Shown here: piece by piece, positions 25,920 to 34,530 of the stretch
Layout: every line of letters starts with the position of its first letter
How positions within the stretch are numbered: position 1 is the first letter of the stretch
Assembly: GCA_019639175.1 (NCBI GenBank)
Contig: JAHBSK010000008.1
Location: 124,001-188,000 of the forward strand
Reading direction: 5' to 3'
DNA from: Acidobacteriota bacterium
GTDB taxonomy: Bacteria > Acidobacteriota > Blastocatellia > Pyrinomonadales > Pyrinomonadaceae
Length of the DNA stretch: 64,000 nt
Translations under genes and position numbers: made by a program
The notes under the pieces: model-generated
What the model saw: the letters and a program-made list of their open reading frames with translations, nothing else
Database searches by the model: none
Told to the model about the DNA's origin: nothing

Positions 25920-27074
25920 TCATCTGTGCACAACCGGAAAAATATCAACGGCCCAACGTCCTAGTTGCGCTCCATTTGATCCGCGAACTCTTGACCGATA
26001 TTTGAATAAGTTTCCATGAGCATCACGTCGTTCGGATTCCAAATAGTCAAGACCTATCATCGCTACACCCAATGACGGAAGGGTCTTTAGCTCCGATGAT
26101 TGGGAAATGCCGTCATGATTTGTATCCTGCCACAAACGTAACCGTCTAAATATCCGATCATGTCTGCTTATCAGGCCATCACCATTTCCGCCATTTTCTA
26201 GTTTATCGTATTCAGCCAGTGCAATAAAGCCATTACCGATCTGTCCGGGAGGAGGAATGGGTTGTGGGGTAGAACATCCAAAAAGTTCAGTGCCATCGTC
26301 TATCAGGCCATTTCCATTTCTATCCAGCACCAACAGAGCGTCGTCAGAATTTATACCGGTCCATGCTGTCCTGATGGGATCAGTAGAAGCATCCGGCTTA
26401 AAGTCCACTCCACTTGCGCCATCAGTCATATTAAAGCCATCTCCCTGAATATCTAATACTATCGGTGTCCAACAATTGCCTGCTTGAGTGCAATAAGTTC
26501 CTCCATTTGCATAACAATCCGCACACTCAGGAGGCACACATGCATCTGGCCCCCAAAACCATCCACAGCCGAACTGTTCACACTCAGGGCTGGTTTCCAA
26601 GCAACAAACCTCCTCGCCGTCGGTCAGTCCGTTGCAATTATTATCTATCTCATCACAAATCTCCGGTGCTCCGGGATTTATATTGTAGCCACCATTGTGA
26701 GGGTCATCATTACAATCCGATCCACCACATGCTGGACGGTCATAACCATCTAAATCCTGATCGCAACACCATCCATTCGGCACCAAAATTGTATTGGACA
26801 TAAAAGTACATGGCGGATCAGACTCGTCACACGGCGTATCTTGCCATACAGTTCCCATAAGTCCATCGCCATTGGGTTGTGCCGTTGGCATAGTGCCTCC
26901 ACACTGGGCGTACCCACAGTTCACACTCTCGTTACTACCGCCGTGGCAACCCATTGGAAGCTGTTGTGCGTGAACGGGTTGTAAAAATACCTGTCTAGCC
27001 GAAGTCCAAGCCAGGCAAATTGTAAGTAGCACACAACCTAGAAAAAATAACCATAGATACCGACCTTCTCTCAT
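25920..27074 (-). CDS. Secreted cysteine-rich protein with MopE-like metal-binding motif and EF-hand-like loops
   Basis: 384 residues with an N-terminal hydrophobic export signal (about 6-28). The middle has a MopE-type motif (PF11617-like): DQDLDGYDRPACGGSDCNDD, NPGAPEICDEIDNNCNG, then many Cys (about 24 in total). The C-terminal part has calcium-loop-like repeats (LDRNGNGLIDDG, GNGDGLISRHDR, DTNHDGISQSSE). It probably binds metal outside the cytosol and has several disulfides. It begins one base after the upstream gene's stop, with GGAGAA in front. The local DNA is more AT-rich than its surroundings, which suggests transfer. Confidence 0.8.
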   Translation of the reverse strand: MREGRYLWLFFLGCVLLTICLAWTSARQVFLQPVHAQQLPMGCHGGSNESVNCGYAQCGGTMPTAQPNGDGLMGTVWQDTPCDESDPPCTFMSNTILVPNGWCCDQDLDGYDRPACGGSDCNDDPHNGGYNINPGAPEICDEIDNNCNGLTDGEEVCCLETSPECEQFGCGWFWGPDACVPPECADCYANGGTYCTQAGNCWTPIVLDIQGDGFNMTDGASGVDFKPDASTDPIRTAWTGINSDDALLVLDRNGNGLIDDGTELFGCSTPQPIPPPGQIGNGFIALAEYDKLENGGNGDGLISRHDRIFRRLRLWQDTNHDGISQSSELKTLPSLGVAMIGLDYLESERRDAHGNLFKYRSRVRGSNGAQLGRWAVDIFPVVHR

Positions 27075-27075
27075 T

Positions 27076-27804
27076 TTAGTTCTCCATAGGCTTCATAGAA
27101 TCCGCTGGAATCCACTTTTCAGGGTCATTCGGATCACGCTTTTGCTGTGTACCCGCACTCCACCCTGTCCCATCATCGTAGTGAATCATCAAAATACGTA
27201 TGTCAACGCTCCTTAGACTGTCTAATGTATGGCGTGTTTCAATAAACGATTTGAGACGGTTATATTTTTTGTCGTCTACCGTTAATTCAAATATCTCGCC
27301 TGGTGGAACAGGATGCTCCTCCTTATAGAGTTCCGGTTTCCGCAACTTATGTTTGCCATATGACATAGGAAATGCCATCGTGTTTCCGGTTGCTGCTGTT
27401 TCAGGAAACTCAAGTTGCCATGAAAAATATACTATGGCCTTTCCGGAGTTATTCTTTACCTTAATAGTAAAACCCTCTAGCCAATCAGCCTCTTGAGTAA
27501 ATGTTTCGTTTATAGTTACGTTCTTCTCGTGGTTCCGCACGTCAATTACTTCCACCGGCTCATTCCGATAAAACTCTCGGCCTATTCGCTTCTGTGTCTG
27601 GTCTCTGACCTGTGCTATCCCAATAAATATCCCTCGACTAACAAAGAAAAGCGGCACCATGGCTAGTAGTATCATCACTATTAGAAGTTTCTGCTTTATA
27701 CTTATAAATCTTTGTATCTTATCAGGTGCAATCCCCCCTTTGGCTCCGATAGTTTTGTACTTTTTACCGGCTTTACGTGACACATGCTGTAGTAACGATC
27801 CCAT
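27076..27804 (-). CDS. Membrane-anchored protein of unknown function
   Basis: 242 residues. A basic N-terminus is followed by one transmembrane helix (about 39-62, LLIVMILLAMVPLFFVSRGI) and an extracytoplasmic domain of about 180 residues with beta strands (EWLEGF-like segment DWLEGFTIKVKNNSG, VYFSWQLEFPETA), reminiscent of a folded immunoglobulin-like domain. Its end has HYDDGTGWSAGTQQ and DPNDPEKWIPAD. GGAGAGG just before the ATG is a good ribosome site. It is co-transcribed with the cysteine-rich protein (one-base gap). Both lie in AT-rich DNA. I cannot assign a function. Confidence 0.7.
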   Translation of the reverse strand: MGSLLQHVSRKAGKKYKTIGAKGGIAPDKIQRFISIKQKLLIVMILLAMVPLFFVSRGIFIGIAQVRDQTQKRIGREFYRNEPVEVIDVRNHEKNVTINETFTQEADWLEGFTIKVKNNSGKAIVYFSWQLEFPETAATGNTMAFPMSYGKHKLRKPELYKEEHPVPPGEIFELTVDDKKYNRLKSFIETRHTLDSLRSVDIRILMIHYDDGTGWSAGTQQKRDPNDPEKWIPADSMKPMEN

Positions 27805-28087
27805 ATAACCTCTCCTATACCGCCTAAATTTACCAGTTTTAAATAATTAAGGGCCGATGGCGAACATATCGTCCTAACCACACAGCCCCCTTGACCGGCC
27901 GCATTTTATAACAGAATGTCCGAGTTGTCAAGAACAAACTTTACAAATTACAAAAACAGTTTGTAATCTTTAAGTACTAAATTAAACTGTCATTTTCACC
28001 TGTCATAACGAAAGCGTTGTTTGTTCTCGTTCAGATTATCATAAAGCCTGATTGTCTTTACTGGATTTTGTAAGGAGCATAGTAGCC

Positions 28088-28645
28088 ATGAAAAGAGTCT
28101 TTAGATCTATTCAATTCGCTTCAAACATTGCTATCATCCTATTAGCTGTATTGGCTGGTTATATTTTGATCAGACAATACATTTTTGAAACCAGTTCCAC
28201 TGAAACGGCCTCAAATCCCAATCCTACTGCATCATCAAAACAAGCATCAGCCAGGCCTAGAAGAGAAAGTTCGGTCGGCAAACCTGTTCCGCTTTCCGGC
28301 ATAGACTGGAAGGATAATGGGCGAACATTGGTTTTATATCTCTCCACTTCTTGCCGTTTTTGTAATGACAGTATTCCTTTTTATAAGAAGATTCTAAATG
28401 AGACGCCGAATACGGGCATTAAATATATGGCTGTATTCCTGCAAAATGAGGCCACAGGAACCAAATATCTTGATTCTTACAATGTTAAAGTCGATAAGGT
28501 TGTCTCTGGAGCCTTAGATGGTATAGGGGTTTCAGGAACACCTACACTTCTTCTCGTTGATGAAAATGGAATGGTCACTGATGCCTGGATAGGCAGACTA
28601 GATAAAGAAAAAGAAAACGACGTGATCGCAAAGCTGCTAAATTAG
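28088..28645 (+). CDS. Membrane-anchored thioredoxin-like protein
   Basis: 185 residues from ATG 28088, chosen over a TTG at 28052 because AAGGAG sits 11 bases upstream. One N-terminal membrane helix (about 9-28) is followed by a Ser/Pro linker and a thioredoxin fold with the redox pair STSCRFCNDS (about 85-95) and the cis-Pro loop GVSGTPTLLLVDENG (about 150-165). It is likely a periplasm-facing disulfide reductant or peroxiredoxin-like protein. It is divergent from the cysteine-rich secreted protein pair, a plausible client. Its last four bases overlap the convergent phosphatase gene. Confidence 0.8.
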   Translation: MKRVFRSIQFASNIAIILLAVLAGYILIRQYIFETSSTETASNPNPTASSKQASARPRRESSVGKPVPLSGIDWKDNGRTLVLYLSTSCRFCNDSIPFYKKILNETPNTGIKYMAVFLQNEATGTKYLDSYNVKVDKVVSGALDGIGVSGTPTLLLVDENGMVTDAWIGRLDKEKENDVIAKLLN

Positions 28646-30297
28646 TTTCTCTTGACGATCAGAAGTGTGATGTCGTCATTTGCAGGGCAGTTCTCGGTGA
28701 AAGTGGAAAGAGTGGATTCGATGCGGTCGCGAATGCCGGACGCTGAGGATTTGATGTTGGACTTAACCGCATTTTTGAGCCGGTCCATTCCAAACTCCTC
28801 ATCACGCGGATTTGTCGCCTCAGAAACGCCGTCTGAATAGACCACAAGCACGTCGCCCTCGCCCAAACTGATCTTGCCGACCTCGTAATCCGCCATTCCC
28901 ATCAGCCCAAGCGGAAGGCCGCCGGAATCGAGCGTCTGCATTCCGCCGTCAGCCGTCCCGAAAAGCGGCGGATTATGTCCGGCATTGACGTATGTCATTT
29001 CGTTCGTTTCAGGATCGAGTTCGCCGATAAAAAGCGTGACAAAACGATTGGCCGGAGTGTTTTCGGCAAGGTAGCGGTTGACGGAGCAAACGGTCTCATA
29101 TAACGAATTTTGCGCCGCAACCTGTGCGTGGATCGCCGCGTGAAGGCTGGACATCAACAGGGCGGCGGCAGTTCCCTTTCCCGACACGTCACCGAGAGCA
29201 ACGATCATCTTACCGTCACACGTCGGGATAAAATCGTAATAATCGCCGCCGATCTCATAGCAGGAAAAAGAGATGCCCTGAAACTGATAACCTGACAATT
29301 CGGGCGGGGCCGAAGGCTGAAACCGCTGCTGTATCTCGGTGGCGAGTTCGAGTTCGTGCTCCATCCGCTCGCGTTCCATTCGCTCTTCGAGAAGTGTAGC
29401 GTTCTCAACGCGTATCGAAGCGACAGACGCAAGCGTTGTCAGAATGTTGAGATGCTCTTCGGTGAACGTCGCTTCATAAGTCGGCGAATCGGCATAGATC
29501 AGCCCGAAAATATTCCTTTCGTCAACGCACAGCGGCACAGCCAGAACCGACCGGATGCCCTGAAGCATAACCGTCTGCGACGCAAAACGCGGATCGCTCT
29601 GGGCGTTTGCGGTCAGCACCGACCTGCCGTTCTTTAACACTTCGGCCATGACGCTGTGGCTGATACGGACCTCTTTCAGATCACCTTCACTGCCGCGAAT
29701 GCGTGCGACCATGACCTTCATTTTATCTTCGGCGTCGTCGTCCCGCAGCATTATCACACAGCGTTCCGCCGGAACCGCCTCAAAAACAAGCGACGCGACC
29801 TGATCAAGCGTTTCCTTGAGTCCGCTTGCCGAAAGCAGGGCGACGCCGACCTTGCTTATCAGCCCGAGCAGTTCGTTCCGCGATGAAAACTGGCCTTTCA
29901 GCAGTTCGGTCGTGGGTATGCGGCCGCTCTGCAATGAGATGGTCTGAGACGGATCGAGAGCGGCAGTCCGGTCGGTTATAAGCGTCGCCGCCGGAAGCGC
30001 ACCGGCGGTGTTGTGATCGAATATTATCGAGGTCTCGCCTATCTGTATCTCGCCGCCGGAAACAAGCTGGACCGAACCTTTGACAGGCGTTCCGTTGTAC
30101 CGTGTGCCGTTCGCCGAACCGAGGTCGTGAAGAAAGAAATGATCGCCTTCCTGCCGCACCTCGGCGTGAAGCCGCGATGCAAAGGCGTCCGGGATGCACA
30201 GATCGCTCCGGGCGGAACGTCCTATGGTCGTTCGCAGCCGCGAAAGCTCAAAACTTTCCGGCCCCGAATTAAAATTATTGACGATCAACCTTGCCAT
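28642..30297 (-). CDS. FHA-GAF-SpoIIE (PP2C-type) protein phosphatase
   Basis: 551 residues in three domains. FHA (about 1-95: TIGRSARSDLCIPD, SRLHAEVR, DLGSANGTRYNG) binds phosphothreonine. GAF (about 145-300) is a small-molecule sensor. The SpoIIE/PP2C phosphatase (about 340-548) shows GGDYYDFI, ALGDVSGKGTAAALLM, NAGHNPPLF and YSDGVSEATN, with the metal-binding Asp residues. It removes phosphate from Ser/Thr on partner proteins, probably substrates of the kinase in the same operon. It is the last gene of a leftward four-gene module (34204 to 28642), separated from the RDD gene by 20 bases. Confidence 0.93.
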   Translation of the reverse strand: MARLIVNNFNSGPESFELSRLRTTIGRSARSDLCIPDAFASRLHAEVRQEGDHFFLHDLGSANGTRYNGTPVKGSVQLVSGGEIQIGETSIIFDHNTAGALPAATLITDRTAALDPSQTISLQSGRIPTTELLKGQFSSRNELLGLISKVGVALLSASGLKETLDQVASLVFEAVPAERCVIMLRDDDAEDKMKVMVARIRGSEGDLKEVRISHSVMAEVLKNGRSVLTANAQSDPRFASQTVMLQGIRSVLAVPLCVDERNIFGLIYADSPTYEATFTEEHLNILTTLASVASIRVENATLLEERMERERMEHELELATEIQQRFQPSAPPELSGYQFQGISFSCYEIGGDYYDFIPTCDGKMIVALGDVSGKGTAAALLMSSLHAAIHAQVAAQNSLYETVCSVNRYLAENTPANRFVTLFIGELDPETNEMTYVNAGHNPPLFGTADGGMQTLDSGGLPLGLMGMADYEVGKISLGEGDVLVVYSDGVSEATNPRDEEFGMDRLKNAVKSNIKSSASGIRDRIESTLSTFTENCPANDDITLLIVKRN

Positions 30298-30317
30298 TCT
30301 ATTGGAAAAGCTAAACT

Positions 30318-30830
30318 TTAATCGAACGGACGTTTATTGGCAAATATAACGACCGTTCCGGCGATATAATCGTGAAGAGCACGGCCCTTTCGGCTAAAAA
30401 TTGCGGTCAGCAGTTCCAGCCCCGCCGTCAGCGGCACAAGGACACAGGCTGCGATCTGTCTGAACAGCATTGTCCGCACGCGCGGCATTGAACCGTCGGA
30501 TGCAACTGTGCGAAGTCCTGTGGCAAATTTGCCGAGCGTTCTGCCCGTAAAAGCCGGAAGAAGGATCAGGTTCGATATGCCGACAAATATCGCCAAAAGC
30601 CATCCGATATTGTTGAGTTCGCTGTTTAACAGAGAGGCTCCGTCCTCACCCGAATAGCGGCCTAAAAGAAGAAAGACCGTCGGGAACGCGGCAACCAATA
30701 TGTAGTCAATAATGGCGGCTCCGCATCGTAAAAAAAATGGCGCCCTAACCTTGTCTGCGGAAAAATTGACGACCTTTTCCGTTGTCCTGCCGGCACGTGC
30801 GGGAGAGGTACTTGCTGCGCTTGCGTTCAT
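30318..30830 (-). CDS. RDD family membrane protein
   Basis: 170 residues. The RDD domain (about 28-165) has FFLRCGAAIIDYILVAAFPT (first helix with the conserved R-D), a second helix pair, GRTLGKFATGLR and a final KGRALHDYIAGTVVIF. RDD proteins often sit beside signal or transport genes; some act as transporters. The gene lies between the kinase and the phosphatase genes of the module, with gaps near 20 bases on either side, so the three are likely one transcript. Its role here is unknown; it may be a membrane anchor or target. Confidence 0.88.
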   Translation of the reverse strand: MNASAASTSPARAGRTTEKVVNFSADKVRAPFFLRCGAAIIDYILVAAFPTVFLLLGRYSGEDGASLLNSELNNIGWLLAIFVGISNLILLPAFTGRTLGKFATGLRTVASDGSMPRVRTMLFRQIAACVLVPLTAGLELLTAIFSRKGRALHDYIAGTVVIFANKRPFD

Positions 30831-30849
30831 ACTTAAATTCAGACAAAAC

Positions 30850-33528
30850 CTAGCCGATCATGAAATGCAGGGTCGTGTCGCCGATCTTTATACGGTCGCC
30901 GCTTGCCAGTGCCTGCGGTTTATGCGGAACAAGATGTGTCGATGAGCGTGATGCCGAAGCGACAACCGTGCCGTTCGAGGAACCGAGGTCTTCGACCAGG
31001 AACGTCGATCCGCTCCGCCATATCCGCGCGTGACGCCGCGAGATCTTTGTTTGCGGATCGAACCGCGAAAGGTCGATCTCGGGGAAGATATTTGACATCG
31101 GATCTCTTCGCCCGACCAGATTCTCGTCCTTTGTCAGAGAGAATGTAGGCGGCGAAAGTTCTCCGGTCCCTTCCACATAGAGTTTGGCCGTCATCGCTGC
31201 CCGCGAGTACGTGCCGGAATTGACGCCTTCGTGCGCGATCGGCTGTTTTGAACCGCAGAACGCGCAGAACAGATCGGTCGCGACTATCCGCTGGCCGCAG
31301 AAACCGCAAAAGACGGTCTGGTTGGCAAGGCTGACCGACGACGGGGCTTCAGAAACACCGTATGACACACCTAGCGAATCAAGCGCCGCAAGGTGTTCGG
31401 AAAGGGTCAGCTTCAGTGCGGACGCGGACTCGAACCGTGCATCGGCAGTGTATTCGACCGTGCGCATAAGTATCAGCTCGATCTGGTCGGACAAACGCGG
31501 ATTTATCTGCCGCGGACGCGGATTTTTCTGAAAATCGAATATCAGCAAAGGGTTGCTTTGCGGGTCGGCTCCGGTCAGCAGATGGAACATCGTGGAACCG
31601 AGGCTGTAGATGTCCGATCTCGGCTCGACATTGCCGCTGAAAAGTTCAGGCGGAGCATAACCCATTGTCCCGACTGCGGTAACGCCTTTCTCTTCGCGCT
31701 GGCTGATGGAACGCGCTATACCGAAATCTATCAGCATCACGCGGCCCGAATTGCCATCGACCATAATGTTGGACGGTTTAAGGTCACGATAGACAATAGG
31801 CGAGGGCTGGCTGTGCAGATATTCCAGCACATCGGCTATCTGTATCGCCCATTCGGTCACGGTCCTTTCGTCCAGCCTGCCTTCGGGCGCTGCCCGCAGA
31901 CGGCTGGCAAGGTCGCCGCCCGATATATATTTCATTACCAGATAAAAGCGGCCTTCGCTTTCATCAAAAAAGTAATCGAAAATGGTCGGTATTGACGGAT
32001 GATCCAGCGTTGAAAGGATCGTTGATTCACGCTTAAAGTCGTTTATCGCCTTTTCCTGCTGTTCGTCCTCGATATGGGCCTGAACCATTTCCTTTACGGC
32101 CCTGAGAACTCCGCCAAGGTTATTGTCGCTTGCCAGATAGACCGCGCCCATTCCGCCGCCGCCGATCTTTCTGAGAACCTCATATCGGCTGTTAAGGACA
32201 GTTCCCTCGGGCAGCGGTTTCAGCTTGGTCGATCTCCTGCCGTCCGTATCGTTCTCGCCGATATTGTTCGCGGTCTGTGAAGCCGCATTTTCTCCGGCAG
32301 AGACGCCGGATGTTCCGGACTGTTGTGAGCTTTCCGTTCCCGCCGCCTGATCGCCACTGTCAGAAAGTGCCGAGAAAACGTCCGGTTCCATTATGCGGAC
32401 GGAATCATACATTGCACCTGAAGCAAACGGATCGTGCTGCTCCAACTCCTCGTCCGGCATTGCTATCTGAAAAGCATCTGCGTCTGGGTCATTCGGCAAA
32501 GATGCTGCTGCATCCTGTGCTTCATGAGGCTCAGCCGGGATATCTTCTTGTTGCTCCTCCTGTGAAGCAATGTCACCGAGGCTGTTGTCATTCCACAACA
32601 TGGTCGGCGGCTCGTCCTCATCCTGATCGGCAGCGGCCGGAGCCTCGTCCCTTTCTTCTAAAGGAGACGCATAAGTTTCTCCGTCATCCGGCCCGGCAAT
32701 AACTTCAGGTGTCGGATCAGCGGCTGCTTCTGCCTGACCTTCCGGCAAAGGCAGATCCTCAGGCGTTTCGGACAATGATGATTCGGCAGCACCTGCTTCC
32801 TCAGGATATTCACCGACAGCGGGTGTTAAAGCCGGGTCAAACGCGGGGATATTTTCCTCAAGCGTGGCTATTGCCTCTTCCTCAATGTCAGGCGTTGCAA
32901 GGTCAAGCGGCGGAGCGGGTTCGTGAGTGGCGGCATTGCCCGCCGCGTCAACCGGCCCTGATAAAGTCTCGGCCTCAGACCTTTCATCCTCAACCGACGG
33001 CAGATCGGCATCAGGTTCGGGAATTTCCGCAGACGCAGCCATTTCAACCTCAGCCCTCATTTCTTCGGAAAGCCCGCCGGAGGTTTTGACAGGAATGTTG
33101 TCTGATGTAACGCCGGAAAAAGGATCGCTGGCGGTGCCGGAAATGTCCGAGAGAATGTCTGGCATCGGAACCTCCGGCATCTCGCTTTCCACGTTCGCCT
33201 CAGCGGCGGTTTCTTCCAATGCGGGAGACTCGATCTCGGCCTCAGGTTCTTCAATGGTTTCCGGTTCAGGCTCGGCAGCAAACTCCGACGCAGGCGGATC
33301 GAACTGAGAAACGACCTCATCCTCGGCAAATGCCGGCACAGCAGCTTCAGCGGAACCCGCACCGCCGGCCAGCCGCCTGATCTCCTCTTCGGGCATCATT
33401 ATCGTGCTTTCGAGTTCGTCAGCGGGTTCGGGTTCAGCGGAAATGACCGGCGTAAGCAGAATGCCGCATATCGGGCAGAAACTTTCTTCGCCCGCCAGTT
33501 CCGAATCGCATTCGTGACACTTTTTCAT
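30850..33528 (-). CDS. Ser/Thr protein kinase with N-terminal zinc ribbon and C-terminal FHA domain
   Basis: 892 residues from ATG 33528, chosen because a zinc ribbon (KKCHECDSEL, SFCPICGIL) begins there. A very acidic, Glu/Ala/Pro-rich region follows (about 40-440, likely disordered). The kinase domain (about 446-700) has KIGGGGMGAVYLAS, VKEM, VYRDLKPSNIMVD, LIDFGIARSI and GTMGYAPPELF. A second zinc ribbon (FCGFCGQR, FCAFCGSK) and an FHA domain (about 790-890: VGRRDPMSNIFPE, KISRRHARIW, DLGSSNGTVV) end it. The unusual feature is two ribbons and a large acidic spacer. It is probably cytosolic. It is the second gene of the module and its FHA may bind its own or a partner's phosphosites. Confidence 0.93.
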   Translation of the reverse strand: MKKCHECDSELAGEESFCPICGILLTPVISAEPEPADELESTIMMPEEEIRRLAGGAGSAEAAVPAFAEDEVVSQFDPPASEFAAEPEPETIEEPEAEIESPALEETAAEANVESEMPEVPMPDILSDISGTASDPFSGVTSDNIPVKTSGGLSEEMRAEVEMAASAEIPEPDADLPSVEDERSEAETLSGPVDAAGNAATHEPAPPLDLATPDIEEEAIATLEENIPAFDPALTPAVGEYPEEAGAAESSLSETPEDLPLPEGQAEAAADPTPEVIAGPDDGETYASPLEERDEAPAAADQDEDEPPTMLWNDNSLGDIASQEEQQEDIPAEPHEAQDAAASLPNDPDADAFQIAMPDEELEQHDPFASGAMYDSVRIMEPDVFSALSDSGDQAAGTESSQQSGTSGVSAGENAASQTANNIGENDTDGRRSTKLKPLPEGTVLNSRYEVLRKIGGGGMGAVYLASDNNLGGVLRAVKEMVQAHIEDEQQEKAINDFKRESTILSTLDHPSIPTIFDYFFDESEGRFYLVMKYISGGDLASRLRAAPEGRLDERTVTEWAIQIADVLEYLHSQPSPIVYRDLKPSNIMVDGNSGRVMLIDFGIARSISQREEKGVTAVGTMGYAPPELFSGNVEPRSDIYSLGSTMFHLLTGADPQSNPLLIFDFQKNPRPRQINPRLSDQIELILMRTVEYTADARFESASALKLTLSEHLAALDSLGVSYGVSEAPSSVSLANQTVFCGFCGQRIVATDLFCAFCGSKQPIAHEGVNSGTYSRAAMTAKLYVEGTGELSPPTFSLTKDENLVGRRDPMSNIFPEIDLSRFDPQTKISRRHARIWRSGSTFLVEDLGSSNGTVVASASRSSTHLVPHKPQALASGDRIKIGDTTLHFMIG

Positions 33529-33562
33529 CGTTTTAGAACCCAAATAGGAATTAAATAAGGAT

Positions 33563-34204
33563 CTAATTATTTCTGTAAAACCGCAGAAACGTCTTTCCGA
33601 CAATTATCTCGTCGCCGTCATTCAGGACCTGCGGCGAACCCGGCAACAGCCGCCGCCCCCGATTTATAAATGTTCCGTTGGTCGAACCAAGGTCCTCGAT
33701 CATAAATGTGGACGCACCGCGAATGATGCGGGCGTGCTTTCTGGAAACCTTTGCGTCAGCGTCGTACGGGTCCAGATCGACATCGGGGAATATTCCGTTA
33801 TCCGCGTCCCATCTGCCGATATACGATTCATCGGCGGTCAGAGGAAATTCGGTGTTTGCCGCCGCTCCGCGTTCGACCACAAGCCTTGAATGCGGCTGAA
33901 CCGGTCCTTTTTCGACATGAACAGGAGCTTCAGGCTCTGCGGATCTTTCGTCTTCAGGGAAAACGGGCGGTTCAGGCAAAGGTTCCGACACCATTTCCGA
34001 AGGCTGCTGTATCACCTCTACCATTTGCGGCATATCGACCGAAGTGACATTGACCGGCCGGATATCCGGATTGCTGTTATGAAACGGAGCGGAGACAGGA
34101 CTTACAGGCATCTGCTCGGACTGAGCCGCAAGCCTTGTCCCACACTCGGAACAAAACCGCGAACCTTCCTGACTGCTTTTTCCGCAAGATACGCAAACGA
34201 TCAT
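33563..34204 (-). CDS. Zinc ribbon - FHA domain protein
   Basis: 213 residues. A start at ATG 34204 puts a zinc ribbon first (VCVSCGKSSQEG, FCSECGTRL). A Pro-rich linker follows, then an FHA domain (about 110-210) with YIGRWDADNGIFPDVDLD, KVSRKHARIIRG and DLGSTNGTFINRG. FHA domains read phosphothreonine and often mediate kinase signalling complexes. Same layout as the ends of the kinase in the next gene, as if derived from it. First gene of the leftward module, 34 bases before the kinase start. Confidence 0.88.
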   Translation of the reverse strand: MIVCVSCGKSSQEGSRFCSECGTRLAAQSEQMPVSPVSAPFHNSNPDIRPVNVTSVDMPQMVEVIQQPSEMVSEPLPEPPVFPEDERSAEPEAPVHVEKGPVQPHSRLVVERGAAANTEFPLTADESYIGRWDADNGIFPDVDLDPYDADAKVSRKHARIIRGASTFMIEDLGSTNGTFINRGRRLLPGSPQVLNDGDEIIVGKTFLRFYRNN

Positions 34205-34530
34205 CTTTTTACGTTCGACCAAACCGGCTTACAAAGTATATAGGATAACATGAGGGTCAACTGAATTTAATCAGCATTTCGCATTCTACCTTAGGTATCG
34301 CACGTTCGTAAATCGTATAGCCATCCGAATTTTACGTCAAACCGCCAGCGATGCCATAAGCGAAAAAGATGATCTCTGCCGTTTTCTCTGATCCGATATT
34401 TGGATTTTTTGAAACTTGCCGGTGAAAATGGTCGTAGTAGGCTGTTACGGCTTGGTGCGAGTATCGTGTAGAATAGTTGACCTAAGCTTGATAAACTTTT
34501 CGTTTTTAATTCCTGAGGAACCTTAAGACT
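34205..34530. other. Divergent intergenic region between the FHA module and the efflux operon
   Basis: 326 bases with no open frame I can support. For the rightward operon a possible promoter is TTACGG (34445-34450) and TAGAAT (34469-34474) with an 18-base spacer; the -10 is five of six to consensus and the -35 is weak. GAGGAA at about 34515 serves as ribosome site. I found no clear promoter for the leftward operon. Confidence 0.35.
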
